Numbered from the stretch's first letter, positions 7,794 through 16,842 are shown. The stretch is DNA of 64,000 nt from JAPWJZ01 sp041287865 (GCA_041287865.1 JBGGMV010000037.1:1-64000), one strand, 5' to 3'. The notes: generated by a model not told the origin, from the letters alone. Numbers and translations are program-made.

Positions 7794-10169
7794 TTAGGTG
7801 CCCGTTTCGGTCTTCGCGGGCAGCGCGTCGGCTTTCGGCAGCGGCAGCTTGCAAATCACAAACGTACCCGCGCCCTCGCGGCTTTCGATGGCGACATCGC
7901 CGCCGTGCAGCTGGACGATGCTCTTCACCAATGCAAGGCCGAGGCCGGCGCCAGAGCGGCGTTGTGTCTTGCGCGATTGTATCTTCTCGAACGGCGTAAA
8001 GACGCGCGCGAGGTCTTCCGGCGGGATGCCCATGCCGGTGTCGCGCACGCCCAGCAGCACAAAATCGCCTGCGCGCTGCGCCGATATCGTCACGCGGCCG
8101 CCGTTGGGTGAATAGTTGATGGCGTTGGAAATCAGGTTCAGCAGCACCTGTTTCATGCGCCGTTCGTCCGCCGTGATCGCAAGGCGGTCGTCGGGGCACT
8201 GGATGATGATGTCGAGCCGCTGCTTGCGCGCCCATTCTTCGGTCAGGTGCGCGACCTGTTCGATCAGGCCCTTGACGCGCACTTCGGACGGGTAAAGCTT
8301 CAGGTAGCCGGCCTCGATGGTGGAGAGGTCAAGAATGTCGTTGACGAGCGACACGAGCCGCTGGCCGGCCTCGATCATACTGGTGGTATATTCCAGCTGC
8401 CGTTCGTTCAGCTTGCCGAAGTATTGCTGGTTGAGCATTTCGGCGAAGCCCATGATGGCGTTGAGCGGCGTGCGCAGCTGGTACGAGACGTTGGCCAAAA
8501 AGTCTGTTTTCAGGCGTTCGGCTTCTTCCAGCGCGGCGTTCTTTTCCATCAGCGCCTGTTCGACCTTCACGGTGTCGGTGATGTCAAAATAGGCGTTCAA
8601 AATGTTTCCGTCGGGCAGAGGGACGATGGAATATTCCAGCACTGTGCCGTTGTTACGCTGGATGCGGCCCTTGCGCGGCTCGCGTTCCAGCGCGTTCGCC
8701 ATGATGACCTGCTTCATTTCAGGCCAGTCATCGTTTGTGAAAAAGGCCTTGGTGCGCTCGATGATATGCATGATATGGGGCGTGCCCTGCATATCGGCGG
8801 CAGGGATGTTCCACATCGCGGCGAAGGCCTGGTTTGACAGGCGCACGCGCCCGTCTTCGCCGAACACCGCGATGCCCTCGGCCAGATTGTCCATCGTTTC
8901 TTCCTGCACGGCGATCAGGGTGTTGTACGATGTTTCCAGTTGCAGGCGCGAGGTGACGTCTTCCAGCGTCAGCAGCAACCCTCCCATGGGGCGCGGCACG
9001 ACGATCAGGCGCATGACCGTGCCGTCGGGCAGGTATTGCATTTCCTCGTAAGGTTCCAGCAATGATGTAAAGCGGTTGACCCAGGCCTGCTTGAACTGCT
9101 TGTAATCCGCCTGTTCTGGTAGCTTGCGCAATTCCCGCATTTTTTCGATGATTTCCGTCATCTTTGGCTTGGCGTCGAGCCAGCTGCCTGTCATGCCGGT
9201 CAATTGCTCGTAAGCGGAGTTGTAGAATTCGAGGCGCGTATCGGCATCGAACATGGCGATGGCCGTGCGCAGCTGTTCCAGCGATTCACGGTGGGAGGTG
9301 TTGAGGCGGTCGTAGGAGGCCGACAGTTCTTCCTCTTTCGTGACGTCGATCGCCACGCCCACCACGCGCTTTTCCTGCGGCAGCGGAATTTCGGTGATTT
9401 CGATCAGGCGACGCTGGCCCTCCACGATCATATGGCCGCGCATCGACTGGGCGGTCAGTTTCGCCAGCGCTTTTTGGGCGAGGACGCGCTGCGTCAGGTC
9501 CGCCTTGTTCGCGCCTGTCATGGGCAGTTCTTTCTGGTCGGCGACAACGGCGGCGCCGGTATCGTCGCAGATTTTCGCGTAAGCCTTGTTGCACCAGGTG
9601 ATATCAAGCCTGTGGTTGCGTACCCAGACAGGGAAGGGCAGCGAATTCGCGTTGGTGCGCAATTCCTGTTCGCGCTTTTCCACGGCGGAAATGGCGTCGG
9701 AGGCGCGGGTAGCTGCCGTTGCGAAATCGGTGATATCCATCGCCCAGACGACGCTGAACACTTCCCCGCCCTGCTGCAGCACGCCGCGCTTGCCGAAGAT
9801 TTTCAGCGCGCGCTTGCCCGTGGCGGTATGTACCGCAATCTCGAAATGCTCGCCATATTGCTGCAGGCGGTCGTAAAGCCCTTCCAGCGCGGCGGCGTCG
9901 CCGGGGGTCAGGCCCGTTTGCAGGTCGTGGATATCGTCGATGGTATTGACGCCGATCAGGGCCGCGAAGCCGGGCGACATGGCCTGCACGCCGTCCTGGT
10001 TCCAGCCGCAGTATTCGATGGGGATGGCGCGTAAAAACGCCTCCAGCCGCTCGTTCTGGCGGGTCAGACGCTTCTTGTCCTTGCGGGCGGGGATCAGCGC
10101 GTCCAGCAGCCGGCTGAAAAGCGGCTGCGGTTTGGCGCTGTCCTGTTTTGCGTCGGTTGCGGTCACCAT
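7794..10169 (-). CDS. divL: DivL-like PAS-domain kinase homologue with Tyr in place of the phosphoacceptor His
   Basis: A 791-residue multi-PAS sensor protein: about four PAS domains (~40-540), a coiled-coil link, a HisKA-type dimerisation helix and a full HATPase domain (N, G1, F and G2 boxes; DTGMGIP, GAGLGLALVKSIVQLHGG). The H-box reads ANVSYQLRTPLNAI, so Tyr563 replaces the phosphorylated histidine. That is the hallmark of Caulobacter DivL, which modulates the CckA kinase in the CtrA cell-cycle pathway through its PAS domains rather than as a classical histidine kinase. Position next to ahcY also fits alphaproteobacterial divL. Unlike Caulobacter DivL I see no clear N-terminal membrane segment. 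The role as a CckA regulator here is inferred. Confidence 0.85.
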   Translation of the reverse strand: MVTATDAKQDSAKPQPLFSRLLDALIPARKDKKRLTRQNERLEAFLRAIPIEYCGWNQDGVQAMSPGFAALIGVNTIDDIHDLQTGLTPGDAAALEGLYDRLQQYGEHFEIAVHTATGKRALKIFGKRGVLQQGGEVFSVVWAMDITDFATAATRASDAISAVEKREQELRTNANSLPFPVWVRNHRLDITWCNKAYAKICDDTGAAVVADQKELPMTGANKADLTQRVLAQKALAKLTAQSMRGHMIVEGQRRLIEITEIPLPQEKRVVGVAIDVTKEEELSASYDRLNTSHRESLEQLRTAIAMFDADTRLEFYNSAYEQLTGMTGSWLDAKPKMTEIIEKMRELRKLPEQADYKQFKQAWVNRFTSLLEPYEEMQYLPDGTVMRLIVVPRPMGGLLLTLEDVTSRLQLETSYNTLIAVQEETMDNLAEGIAVFGEDGRVRLSNQAFAAMWNIPAADMQGTPHIMHIIERTKAFFTNDDWPEMKQVIMANALEREPRKGRIQRNNGTVLEYSIVPLPDGNILNAYFDITDTVKVEQALMEKNAALEEAERLKTDFLANVSYQLRTPLNAIMGFAEMLNQQYFGKLNERQLEYTTSMIEAGQRLVSLVNDILDLSTIEAGYLKLYPSEVRVKGLIEQVAHLTEEWARKQRLDIIIQCPDDRLAITADERRMKQVLLNLISNAINYSPNGGRVTISAQRAGDFVLLGVRDTGMGIPPEDLARVFTPFEKIQSRKTQRRSGAGLGLALVKSIVQLHGGDVAIESREGAGTFVICKLPLPKADALPAKTETGT

Positions 10170-10177
10170 TTTAATGT

Positions 10178-10213
10178 AAAACGCTTCCCCTGCGGTAACA
10201 AGGGAAGCGTTTT
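10178..10213. terminator. Terminator downstream of ahcY
   Basis: AAAACGCTTCCC and GGGAAGCGTTTT form a perfect 12-bp stem with a 12-base loop. On the minus strand it follows the ahcY stop by 22 bases and lies just before the divL start, so ahcY and divL are probably separate or only partly linked transcripts. Confidence 0.75.
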
Positions 10214-10235
10214 AAAATAAAGGCTTAATGCGAGG

Positions 10236-11549
10236 TTAGTAACGATAGTGTCCGGGCTTGAAGGGGCCTTCCTCGTCAATGTCGAGGTACTCGGCCTGCT
10301 TTTCCGTAAGCTTGGTCAGCTTCACGCCGAGTTTCTCGAGGTGCAGGCGCGCGACTTTCTCGTCGAGGTGCTTGGGCAGCACATAGACCTTGTTCTCGTA
10401 CTTGGCATGATTGTTCCAGAGCTCGATCTGCGCCAAAACTTGGTTCGTAAAGGACGCCGACATCACAAAGCTCGGGTGGCCGGTGGCGCAGCCGAGGTTC
10501 ACAAGGCGGCCCTTGGCCAGCACGATCAGGCGCTTGCCGTCGGGGAAGATGACTTCATCAACCTGCGGCTTCACTTCTTCCAATTTGTAGTTGGAAAGGG
10601 CTGCGATCTGGATCTCGCTGTCAAAGTGGCCGATGTTGCAGACGATCGCGCGGTCTTTCATCTGGCGCATGTGGTCGAGCGTGATGACGTCGACGTTGCC
10701 GGTGGCGGTGACGAAGATATCGCCCAGCGGCGCGGCGTCTTCCATCGTCACGACCTGATAGCCTTCCATCGCGGCCTGCAGCGCGCAGATGGGGTCGACT
10801 TCCGTGACCATGACGCGAGCACCTTGTGAGCGGAGCGAAGCGGCGGAGCCTTTGCCCACGTCGCCGTAACCGCAGACGACGCCGACCTTGCCGGCCAGCA
10901 TCACGTCGGTTGCGCGCTTGATGCCGTCGACGAGGCTTTCGCGGCAGCCGTAGAGGTTGTCGAATTTCGACTTGGTGACGCTGTCGTTGACGTTGATGGC
11001 GGGAACCTTCAGCGTGCCTTTTTTCTCCATGTCATAGAGGCGATGCACGCCCGTGGTGGTTTCTTCCGACAGGCCCTTCACGTTCTTCATCATCTCGGGA
11101 TATTTTTCGTGCATGATTTTCGTGACGTCGCCGCCATCGTCGAGGATCATGTTGGGAACCCAGCCGTTGGGGCCGCGTAAGGTCTGTTCGATGCACCACC
11201 AGAATTCCTCCTCGTTCATGCCTTTCCAGGCGAAGACGGGAACGCCAGTTGCGGCGATAGCGGCGGCGGCCTGATCCTGCGTCGAGAAGATGTTGCAGGA
11301 CGACCAGCGCACTTCGGCGCCGAGCGACGTCAGGGTTTCGATCAGCACAGCCGTTTGAATGGTCATGTGCAGGCAGCCGACGATGCGGGCGCCTTTCAGC
11401 GGGCTTTTGCCCTTGAATTCCGTGCGCAGCGCCATCAGGCCCGGCATTTCAGTTTCGGCGATGGCGATTTCCTTGCGGCCCCAGTCGGCGAGGCTCATGT
11501 CTTTTACCTTGAAGTCGCCCGAAGTTGTTTTTGCTTGTGCCACGGCCAT
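10236..11549 (-). CDS. ahcY: Adenosylhomocysteinase (S-adenosyl-L-homocysteine hydrolase)
   Basis: A 437-residue cytosolic NAD-dependent enzyme that splits S-adenosylhomocysteine to adenosine and homocysteine, keeping methylation reactions running and feeding methionine regeneration. The family is unmistakable: CLHMTIQTAVLIETL near residue 59, the WSSCNIFSTQDQAAAAI stretch, DSVTKSKFDNLYGCRES, the NAD site GYGDVGKGSAASL, and the C-terminal LDEKVARLHLEKLGVKL...FKPGHYRY ending. An AGGAG site stands before the ATG. It follows the enzyme I gene by 71 bases on the same strand. No SAH riboswitch fold was apparent in that gap. Confidence 0.98.
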   Translation of the reverse strand: MAVAQAKTTSGDFKVKDMSLADWGRKEIAIAETEMPGLMALRTEFKGKSPLKGARIVGCLHMTIQTAVLIETLTSLGAEVRWSSCNIFSTQDQAAAAIAATGVPVFAWKGMNEEEFWWCIEQTLRGPNGWVPNMILDDGGDVTKIMHEKYPEMMKNVKGLSEETTTGVHRLYDMEKKGTLKVPAINVNDSVTKSKFDNLYGCRESLVDGIKRATDVMLAGKVGVVCGYGDVGKGSAASLRSQGARVMVTEVDPICALQAAMEGYQVVTMEDAAPLGDIFVTATGNVDVITLDHMRQMKDRAIVCNIGHFDSEIQIAALSNYKLEEVKPQVDEVIFPDGKRLIVLAKGRLVNLGCATGHPSFVMSASFTNQVLAQIELWNNHAKYENKVYVLPKHLDEKVARLHLEKLGVKLTKLTEKQAEYLDIDEEGPFKPGHYRY

Positions 11550-11620
11550 TGCCTGCTCCTGTTAGAGTGTTAATAAACTGGCCTTAAAATAGGCATAAAA
11601 CAGGCGTTTTTCAAGCTGAT

Positions 11621-13372
11621 TCAGGGCCTGAATTGGGCCACAATCGCGATTATTTTGGCAGGTTCGTATTGGCTCATGACATGCCGCGCATGTTCTTCGG
11701 CCTGTTCTAGCGATATGGCGCGGATTCGCTCCTTCACGCGCGGGAGAGAGGCGTAACCGATGGAGAATTCACGGATGCCAAGGCCCAGCAGCAGGGCCGT
11801 ATATTTCGGGTCCGCCCCCATTTCACCGCAGATGCTGATGGGAATGCCCATGCGCTTCGCAGCCTCAATGGCGAACTCCATCAGGCGCAGCACGGCGGGG
11901 TTCAAAGGGTTATAGAGCGCGGCCACCTGATCATTCCCGCGGTCGATAGCGACTGTGTACTGCGTCAGGTCGTTCGTGCCGAGCGCGAAGAAATCGGAGA
12001 CAGCCGCAAGGCCATCGGCCGAGAGCGCCGCCGCCGGTATCTCGATCATCGTGCCGAGCGGCGGGGTTTTGGCCGGAATGGCGGCTTTTTCGGTTTGCAA
12101 TTCCTTGTAGCAGGTCTTGAGGATTTTCCGCGCCTGCTCCACCTCCTCCGCTGTCGTCACCATTGGCAGCAGGATTTTGACAGGGCCCAGCGCAGCCGCG
12201 CGTAAAATAGCGCGGAACTGGGTTTTCAGCAGATGCGGTTCTTTTAACTGCAACCGTATGGCGCGCAACCCCAGCGCGGGGTTCGCCGCATCGGCCAGAT
12301 ATTCGCCGACCGATTTCGCCAGCTTATCGCCGCCGATGTCGAGCGTGCGGAAGGTGACGGGCTGCCCCTGCATCTGGCGCACGATATCGGCCATGGCCTC
12401 GAACTGTTCGTCCTCCGACGGCAGGGTCGAGCGGTTCATGAATAAAAATTCGGTGCGGTAAAGGCCGATGCCTTCCGCGCCCGAAGCTTTAATGGCTTCG
12501 GATTCACGCGGAATTTCGAGGTTGGCGCGCAAGATCACCCGCGTGCCATCCTTTGTCACGGCGGCTTCGGCCGACAGCGCCTCCAGCGCCTCGCGGTCCT
12601 TCAGCAGCTGTGCGCGTTTGGCAGCGTAAATTTCCAGCGTGGCAGGCGTGGGATTGAGGATAAGCTTGCCTTCGATACCGTCGACAATCGCGGTATGGCC
12701 GTGCACGCCGCTTTCCAGCATCGCGGCATCGACCCCCAGCACGGCGGCAAGGCCAAGGCTGCGCGCCATCACCGCCGTATGGCCGGCAGCGCCGCCATGA
12801 ACGGTCGCAAGGCCCGCAAAGCGACGCGGGTCGAGCAGCGCGGTATCAGCCGGCGAAATTTCACGCGCCAGCACGATACCTCCCGGCGGCACGGAATCAA
12901 GGGATATATAAGGAAGATCAAGCAGCGCCCGCATTAAACGATTACCCACCGCCTCGACATCGTCGATGCGCGTAGCGATATAATTGTCCTTCAGCGCGCG
13001 GAATTGTTCGGCCAGATCGCGCATGACCATGTCGAGCGCCCATTCGGCGTTGATACCCTCGTCCGCGATTTTCTTGAGCGCGCCGCGCACAAGGCGTGAG
13101 CCGGAGATCATGGCAAGGTGCGCATCCAGCAGCAGCGACACTTCCTCGACCGCCGTGTCGGGCAGGGAGAGCGATTTTTCCTTGAGGTCGATCAATTCCT
13201 GCCGCACGCGGGCGACGGCGGCCTCGAACCGTTTTTGCTCGGCGGGCGCGTCGGAAGGCTCTATCTTGCGCTGCGGAGCCTTGGGCTTTTCAAGCTGGAC
13301 AAGGTAGGCGGGGCCCGACGCGATGCCATGCGAAACGCCGATGCCGGTGAAGATAACCTCGCCCTGCATCAT
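11621..13372 (-). CDS. ptsI: Phosphoenolpyruvate-protein phosphotransferase (PTS enzyme I)
   Basis: A 583-residue enzyme that takes phosphate from phosphoenolpyruvate and passes it to HPr. It has the N-terminal HPr-binding part, the swivelling phosphohistidine domain (HGGAAGHTAVMARSLG, His198), and the C-terminal PEP-binding barrel (GIGLYRTEFLFMNR, FRTLDIGGDK, ALGLRAIRL, FFALGTNDLTQY). There is no N-terminal GAF domain, so it resembles PtsI rather than the GAF-bearing PtsP, although the role is probably regulatory because no permease is nearby. The C-terminal CGEMGAD motif keeps the active-site Cys. It overlaps the HPr gene by 4 bases. Confidence 0.95.
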   Translation of the reverse strand: MMQGEVIFTGIGVSHGIASGPAYLVQLEKPKAPQRKIEPSDAPAEQKRFEAAVARVRQELIDLKEKSLSLPDTAVEEVSLLLDAHLAMISGSRLVRGALKKIADEGINAEWALDMVMRDLAEQFRALKDNYIATRIDDVEAVGNRLMRALLDLPYISLDSVPPGGIVLAREISPADTALLDPRRFAGLATVHGGAAGHTAVMARSLGLAAVLGVDAAMLESGVHGHTAIVDGIEGKLILNPTPATLEIYAAKRAQLLKDREALEALSAEAAVTKDGTRVILRANLEIPRESEAIKASGAEGIGLYRTEFLFMNRSTLPSEDEQFEAMADIVRQMQGQPVTFRTLDIGGDKLAKSVGEYLADAANPALGLRAIRLQLKEPHLLKTQFRAILRAAALGPVKILLPMVTTAEEVEQARKILKTCYKELQTEKAAIPAKTPPLGTMIEIPAAALSADGLAAVSDFFALGTNDLTQYTVAIDRGNDQVAALYNPLNPAVLRLMEFAIEAAKRMGIPISICGEMGADPKYTALLLGLGIREFSIGYASLPRVKERIRAISLEQAEEHARHVMSQYEPAKIIAIVAQFRP

Positions 13373-13644
13373 TCATCCTCGTCGAAGCGGCGTTCGATCA
13401 GGCCTGATAATTCGCTCAGGGCCGCATCAGCGCCCTCGCCCGACACGCGGATAACCACCGCGGTGTTCTGGCTGGCAGAGAGCATCAACAGGCCCATGAT
13501 AGAGGTGCCGCAGACGTCCATATCGTCTTTCAGCACGCGGATGTCGGCCTTATGCGTTTCGGCCAGCTTGACGAATTTCGCCGCCGCGCGGGCGTGAAGG
13601 CCGCGCTTGTTCACAATCTTGACGGTTTTTTCGAGCGGCTGCAT
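13369..13644 (-). CDS. ptsH: HPr phosphocarrier protein
   Basis: A 91-residue HPr that accepts phosphate from enzyme I on His17 (GLHARAAAKFV) and gives it to an EIIA. The regulatory serine is also there as Ser48 in CGTSIMGLLML, the site that HPr kinase modifies, in line with hprK lying in the same gene cluster. A slightly extended acidic C-terminus ends in FDEDE. It overlaps EIIA upstream by 1 base and enzyme I downstream by 4, so the three are almost certainly co-translated. Confidence 0.96.
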   Translation of the reverse strand: MQPLEKTVKIVNKRGLHARAAAKFVKLAETHKADIRVLKDDMDVCGTSIMGLLMLSASQNTAVVIRVSGEGADAALSELSGLIERRFDEDE

Positions 13645-14045
13645 CAGCCGGCTTGCAGCAGCGCCGAGGCGGCGTTGATGTATTTGCGGCCCGCTTCCTG
13701 ACCCGAGAGCGCGGCCTGCGCCAGCGTTTCGGTCTGGCGCACGCTGGCCAGTTTGATCAGCATCGGCAGGTTGATGCCCGCCAGCGCCTCGACCTTCTTG
13801 TCCTCGGTGATCGAGATGGCGAGGTTGGAAGGCGTGCCGCCGAACATGTCGGTCAAAATTAAAACGCCCTTACCGCTGTCGACATCTTTCACCTTGGCGA
13901 CAATTTCGAGCCGCTTTTTTTCCATGTCGTCGTCGGGGCCCATGCAGACGGCGGCCACCTGTTTTTGCGGGCCGACGATATGCTCCATCACGCTGATGAA
14001 TTCTTCGGCCAGGCGGCCGTGGGTGACGAGAACTAAGCCGATCAT
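13644..14045 (-). CDS. PTS EIIA component, mannose family
   Basis: A 133-residue domain of the mannose-type EIIA fold. The phosphorylated residue is His9 in LVLVTHGRLAEEF. Other landmarks are GVLILTDMFGGTPSN near residue 70 and the INLPML stretch near 95. In alphaproteobacteria such a free-standing EIIA is usually the output of a regulatory phosphorelay with HPr and HprK, not part of a sugar importer, and no EIIB/EIIC/EIID gene is in this window. It overlaps rapZ by 4 bases and HPr by 1. Its output partner cannot be told from the sequence. Confidence 0.93.
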   Translation of the reverse strand: MIGLVLVTHGRLAEEFISVMEHIVGPQKQVAAVCMGPDDDMEKKRLEIVAKVKDVDSGKGVLILTDMFGGTPSNLAISITEDKKVEALAGINLPMLIKLASVRQTETLAQAALSGQEAGRKYINAASALLQAG

Positions 14046-14980
14046 GCTATTTTCCTTTGCTTTCTTCTTGAAATGGAATGGCCATGCGCTGTCTGCAAGC
14101 GCGCAGCGGGATCTTTTTCGAGGTCGCGATGGCGCACCGCCGTGCTGAATCCGCGCTTGCTAACCCAGCGATGCAATTCTTCCGCCACGCACACGGAGCG
14201 ATGCCGCCCGCCGGTGCAGCCGACGGCGACAGTGAGATAATTTTTGCCTTCGTTGATATAACGCGGCAATAGCGGCGCGAGGAGTTTCGTTACGCCGGTA
14301 TAGAAACCTTTATAGGCCTTGTCCGATCGCACTTTTTTGGCAACGGCGGGATCAAGCCCCGAGAGCGGGCGCAGGTGTGCATCCCAATGCGGGTTATGCA
14401 GGAAACGCACGTCGAAAACCAGATCGGCCTCACGCGGGATGCCATTCTTGAATCCGAAGGAGGTCACGAAAACAAAGAGCCCTTTTTCCTGCTCCAGCTG
14501 GAAGTAACTCGCCATGATGCGGCGAAGTTCAAACGCCTTGAGGTCGGAGGTGTCGATCACATGCCCTGCGGCGCGACGCAAGGGTGTCATCAATTGCCGC
14601 TCGCGGATCACGCCGTCCGATACGGGACGGTCGACCGCCAATGGATGCACACGGCGCGTTTCGGTATAGCGCTGCTGTAAAATACTGTCCTGACAGTTGA
14701 TAAAGACCAGCTCGGCCTGCAGCGATTTGTCTTTTTTCAGCTTATCCATCTGCTTCAGCAGCGCGGCGGGCGTGAAATCCCATGTGCGGCTGTCGATGCC
14801 GATGGCGATAGGGGTTCCCTGCCCCTGTTTTTGCCTGAGCAGCGCATCTACCAGCCCGAGCGGCAGGTTGTCGATCGCCTTGTAGCCAAGGTCTTCGAGT
14901 GATTTGAGAGCAGTCGACAGCCCCGCACCGGACAGGCCCGTCACCACCAATACGCGGCGCTTTGCGGGCTTGCGGGCCAT
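14042..14980 (-). CDS. rapZ: RapZ family P-loop protein with altered P-loop
   Basis: A 312-residue RapZ homologue. In E. coli RapZ binds small RNAs and directs their cleavage by RNase E to tune GlmS and cell-wall precursor supply. Seen here: the N-terminal P-loop region GLSGAGLSTALKSLEDLG, the DNLP motif, and the C-terminal VGCTGGRHRSVCVAEEL signature of the RNA-binding half. The P-loop Lys expected at residue 21 is Leu, checked in the DNA (CTG), so nucleotide binding at this site may be lost. An extra basic tail after ~290 is present. It lies between hprK and EIIA, the usual alphaproteobacterial neighbourhood. Confidence 0.93.
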   Translation of the reverse strand: MARKPAKRRVLVVTGLSGAGLSTALKSLEDLGYKAIDNLPLGLVDALLRQKQGQGTPIAIGIDSRTWDFTPAALLKQMDKLKKDKSLQAELVFINCQDSILQQRYTETRRVHPLAVDRPVSDGVIRERQLMTPLRRAAGHVIDTSDLKAFELRRIMASYFQLEQEKGLFVFVTSFGFKNGIPREADLVFDVRFLHNPHWDAHLRPLSGLDPAVAKKVRSDKAYKGFYTGVTKLLAPLLPRYINEGKNYLTVAVGCTGGRHRSVCVAEELHRWVSKRGFSTAVRHRDLEKDPAARLQTAHGHSISRRKQRKIA

Positions 14981-15462
14981 TACTTCACCACCAGCCCGGG
15001 TTTGTGCACGACATCCATCGCTTTATAAATCTTCAGCGCGGTGGAAACATCAAAGGCATGGAGTTTCAGGAGCGGGATATCGACGCCCAGGATATTGACG
15101 AATTGCGGGTCGGGGAGGCGCGGGACTTCTTCGTGCTTCACAAGGTCGACCACAAGGCGCAGACGGGCGGGGTCGGCCACGGGATAGCGCAGCAGGCCGA
15201 TGCCGCGCACTTCGATCAAGCCGCTGATGGCCTCGACCGCGCCGGCATAAATTTTATCCTGACGTTTCTCGAAACTGACCTGATCGTCGCAGATCAGCTC
15301 GCTGCCGTTCTCGATCAGGCGGAAGGCAAGGTCGGACTTGCCGGAGCCGGAGCGGCCGCGCAGGAAGACGACGGAGGGCGAAAAATTGACGCTCTTCAGC
15401 AGCACGGCCGAGCCATGCAGCACCGTAGTCTTGGGAGGCGGTGGCGTCTTTGGGATGCCCAC
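14980..15462 (-). CDS. hprK: HPr kinase/phosphorylase, short alphaproteobacterial form
   Basis: A 160-residue protein equivalent to the C-terminal catalytic domain of Gram-positive HprK; the N-terminal domain is missing, as is typical in alphaproteobacteria. The Walker A motif is GRSGSGKS (residues 36-43), followed by the ICDDQVSF aspartate pair and the RGIGLLRYP segment. It should phosphorylate HPr at the serine (Ser48 in this cluster) and couple the relay to the energy state. It shares one base with rapZ and follows folC after 22 bases. Confidence 0.93.
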   Translation of the reverse strand: MGIPKTPPPPKTTVLHGSAVLLKSVNFSPSVVFLRGRSGSGKSDLAFRLIENGSELICDDQVSFEKRQDKIYAGAVEAISGLIEVRGIGLLRYPVADPARLRLVVDLVKHEEVPRLPDPQFVNILGVDIPLLKLHAFDVSTALKIYKAMDVVHKPGLVVK

Positions 15463-15484
15463 GGCTGGATGAACCTTTTTTGGG

Positions 15485-16831
15485 TCAGCCGTTCAGTTTC
15501 AGGGCATGGCCGACCAGGTAAAGAGAGCCCGTAATGATTATACGCTGCGGCGTCGTGAATTGTAAGGCAAGCGACCGGATCGCGCTTTCCAGATTATCGG
15601 CAGGCTGCGCATTGGCAAAGCCCATAGCCTTCAGGGAATCACATAATTCCTGCGGCGGCACCAGCGGCGCGTCGATGCGGGCATCCACGGCCTGAATGCT
15701 TTTGGGAATGCCGACAAGGCGTTCGTAGAAACCGTCGGTATCTTTCTTTTTCTTGAAGCCGGTGATGATATGCAGCGGCTTTTCATCGCCCCAGGCCTTG
15801 GCCTGCGCCGCCAAAACTTCCGCGCCAGAATCGTTATGCGCGCCATCGGCCCAAAGCTCCCAACCCTTCGGCAGCAGATCGGCCAGATGGCCGCGGGTGA
15901 GTTGCTGGAAGCGGCCCGGCCATGTAACGGTTTCCATGGCGCGGGTGAGCGTGTCCTGCTTCAGCAGGCTGGCGAAGGGGCTGTTCTCCAGACCCGCAAT
16001 CGCCGTGCCTGCGTTGATGACCTGATGCCCGCCCAGCAGTTTCGGCAGGGGTAGCGTGAATTTGTTTTTGCCCTGATAGGTGAAGGCATTGCCCCGCACC
16101 TCCGTGCTCCAGTCGCGGCCCGCAACGAACGTCGGCGCGCCCATTTCAGCGGCGCGGCGCAGGAAAACCTCGTTCACCTCGGGCGACTGGGGGGCCACGA
16201 TGGCGGGGCATCCGCGCTTGATAATACCGGCCTTCTCGCCCGCAATGGCCGGCAGCGTATCGCCCAGCAGGCGGGTATGGTCATAGGAAATACGCGTCAG
16301 CAGCGCGATGCTTTTTTCGATCACGTTAGTGGCGTCATAATTGCCGCCAAGGCCGGTTTCGAGAAGTACGGCATCGGCGGGCGTGCGCGCGTAAATCAGG
16401 AACGCGAGCGCGGTGAAAAATTCGAAGAAGGAGATTTCATCGTCACCCGCCGCGCGCTTCACTTCGCCGATCAGTTCCAGCAGGTGATCGGGCTCGATCT
16501 GCTTGCCCGCCACGACAATCCGTTCCTCGAAACGGACGAGGTGCGGGGAGATGAATTTATGGACGGTTAATCCGCCAGCCTCGAACATCGATTGCAGGAA
16601 GGCCAGCGTCGAGCCCTTGCCGTTGGTGCCCGCAACGTGAAAAACGGGCGGCATTTTGTGCTGCGGGTTGCCAAGTTTTGCCAGCATCTGCTTCGGCCTA
16701 TCAAGGCCGTTCGGCAGCATCGGCGGGCTTTTCAGGCGGATTTCGTTGACGGCAAGCTCGACGGCGGGGACGGGCGAAAAGGTCCACTCGCGTTGCGGCT
16801 GCGGGGCGGCGGCCTCTTTTTTGTCAAGCAT
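15485..16831 (-). CDS. folC: Bifunctional folylpolyglutamate synthase / dihydrofolate synthase
   Basis: A 448-residue Mur-ligase-fold enzyme that adds glutamate to dihydropteroate and to folates, an essential step in folate supply. The ATP-binding loop is HVAGTNGKGSTLAFLQSMFEAGG near residue 65; other landmarks are SPHLVRFEERI, LLETGLGGNYDATNVI, ISYDHTRLLGDTLPAIAGEKAGIIK, and WADGAHNDSGAEVLA in the C-terminal domain. Its N-terminal extension of some 30 residues is proline-rich and polar. It follows accD by 11 bases; the accD-folC order is common in proteobacteria. Confidence 0.97.
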   Translation of the reverse strand: MLDKKEAAAPQPQREWTFSPVPAVELAVNEIRLKSPPMLPNGLDRPKQMLAKLGNPQHKMPPVFHVAGTNGKGSTLAFLQSMFEAGGLTVHKFISPHLVRFEERIVVAGKQIEPDHLLELIGEVKRAAGDDEISFFEFFTALAFLIYARTPADAVLLETGLGGNYDATNVIEKSIALLTRISYDHTRLLGDTLPAIAGEKAGIIKRGCPAIVAPQSPEVNEVFLRRAAEMGAPTFVAGRDWSTEVRGNAFTYQGKNKFTLPLPKLLGGHQVINAGTAIAGLENSPFASLLKQDTLTRAMETVTWPGRFQQLTRGHLADLLPKGWELWADGAHNDSGAEVLAAQAKAWGDEKPLHIITGFKKKKDTDGFYERLVGIPKSIQAVDARIDAPLVPPQELCDSLKAMGFANAQPADNLESAIRSLALQFTTPQRIIITGSLYLVGHALKLNG

Positions 16832-16842
16832 GCGGGGCCCCC

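Noticed and set aside
11550..11620. Possible SAH riboswitch before ahcY
   Set aside because: The gap is only 71 bases and I could not find the conserved paired elements.
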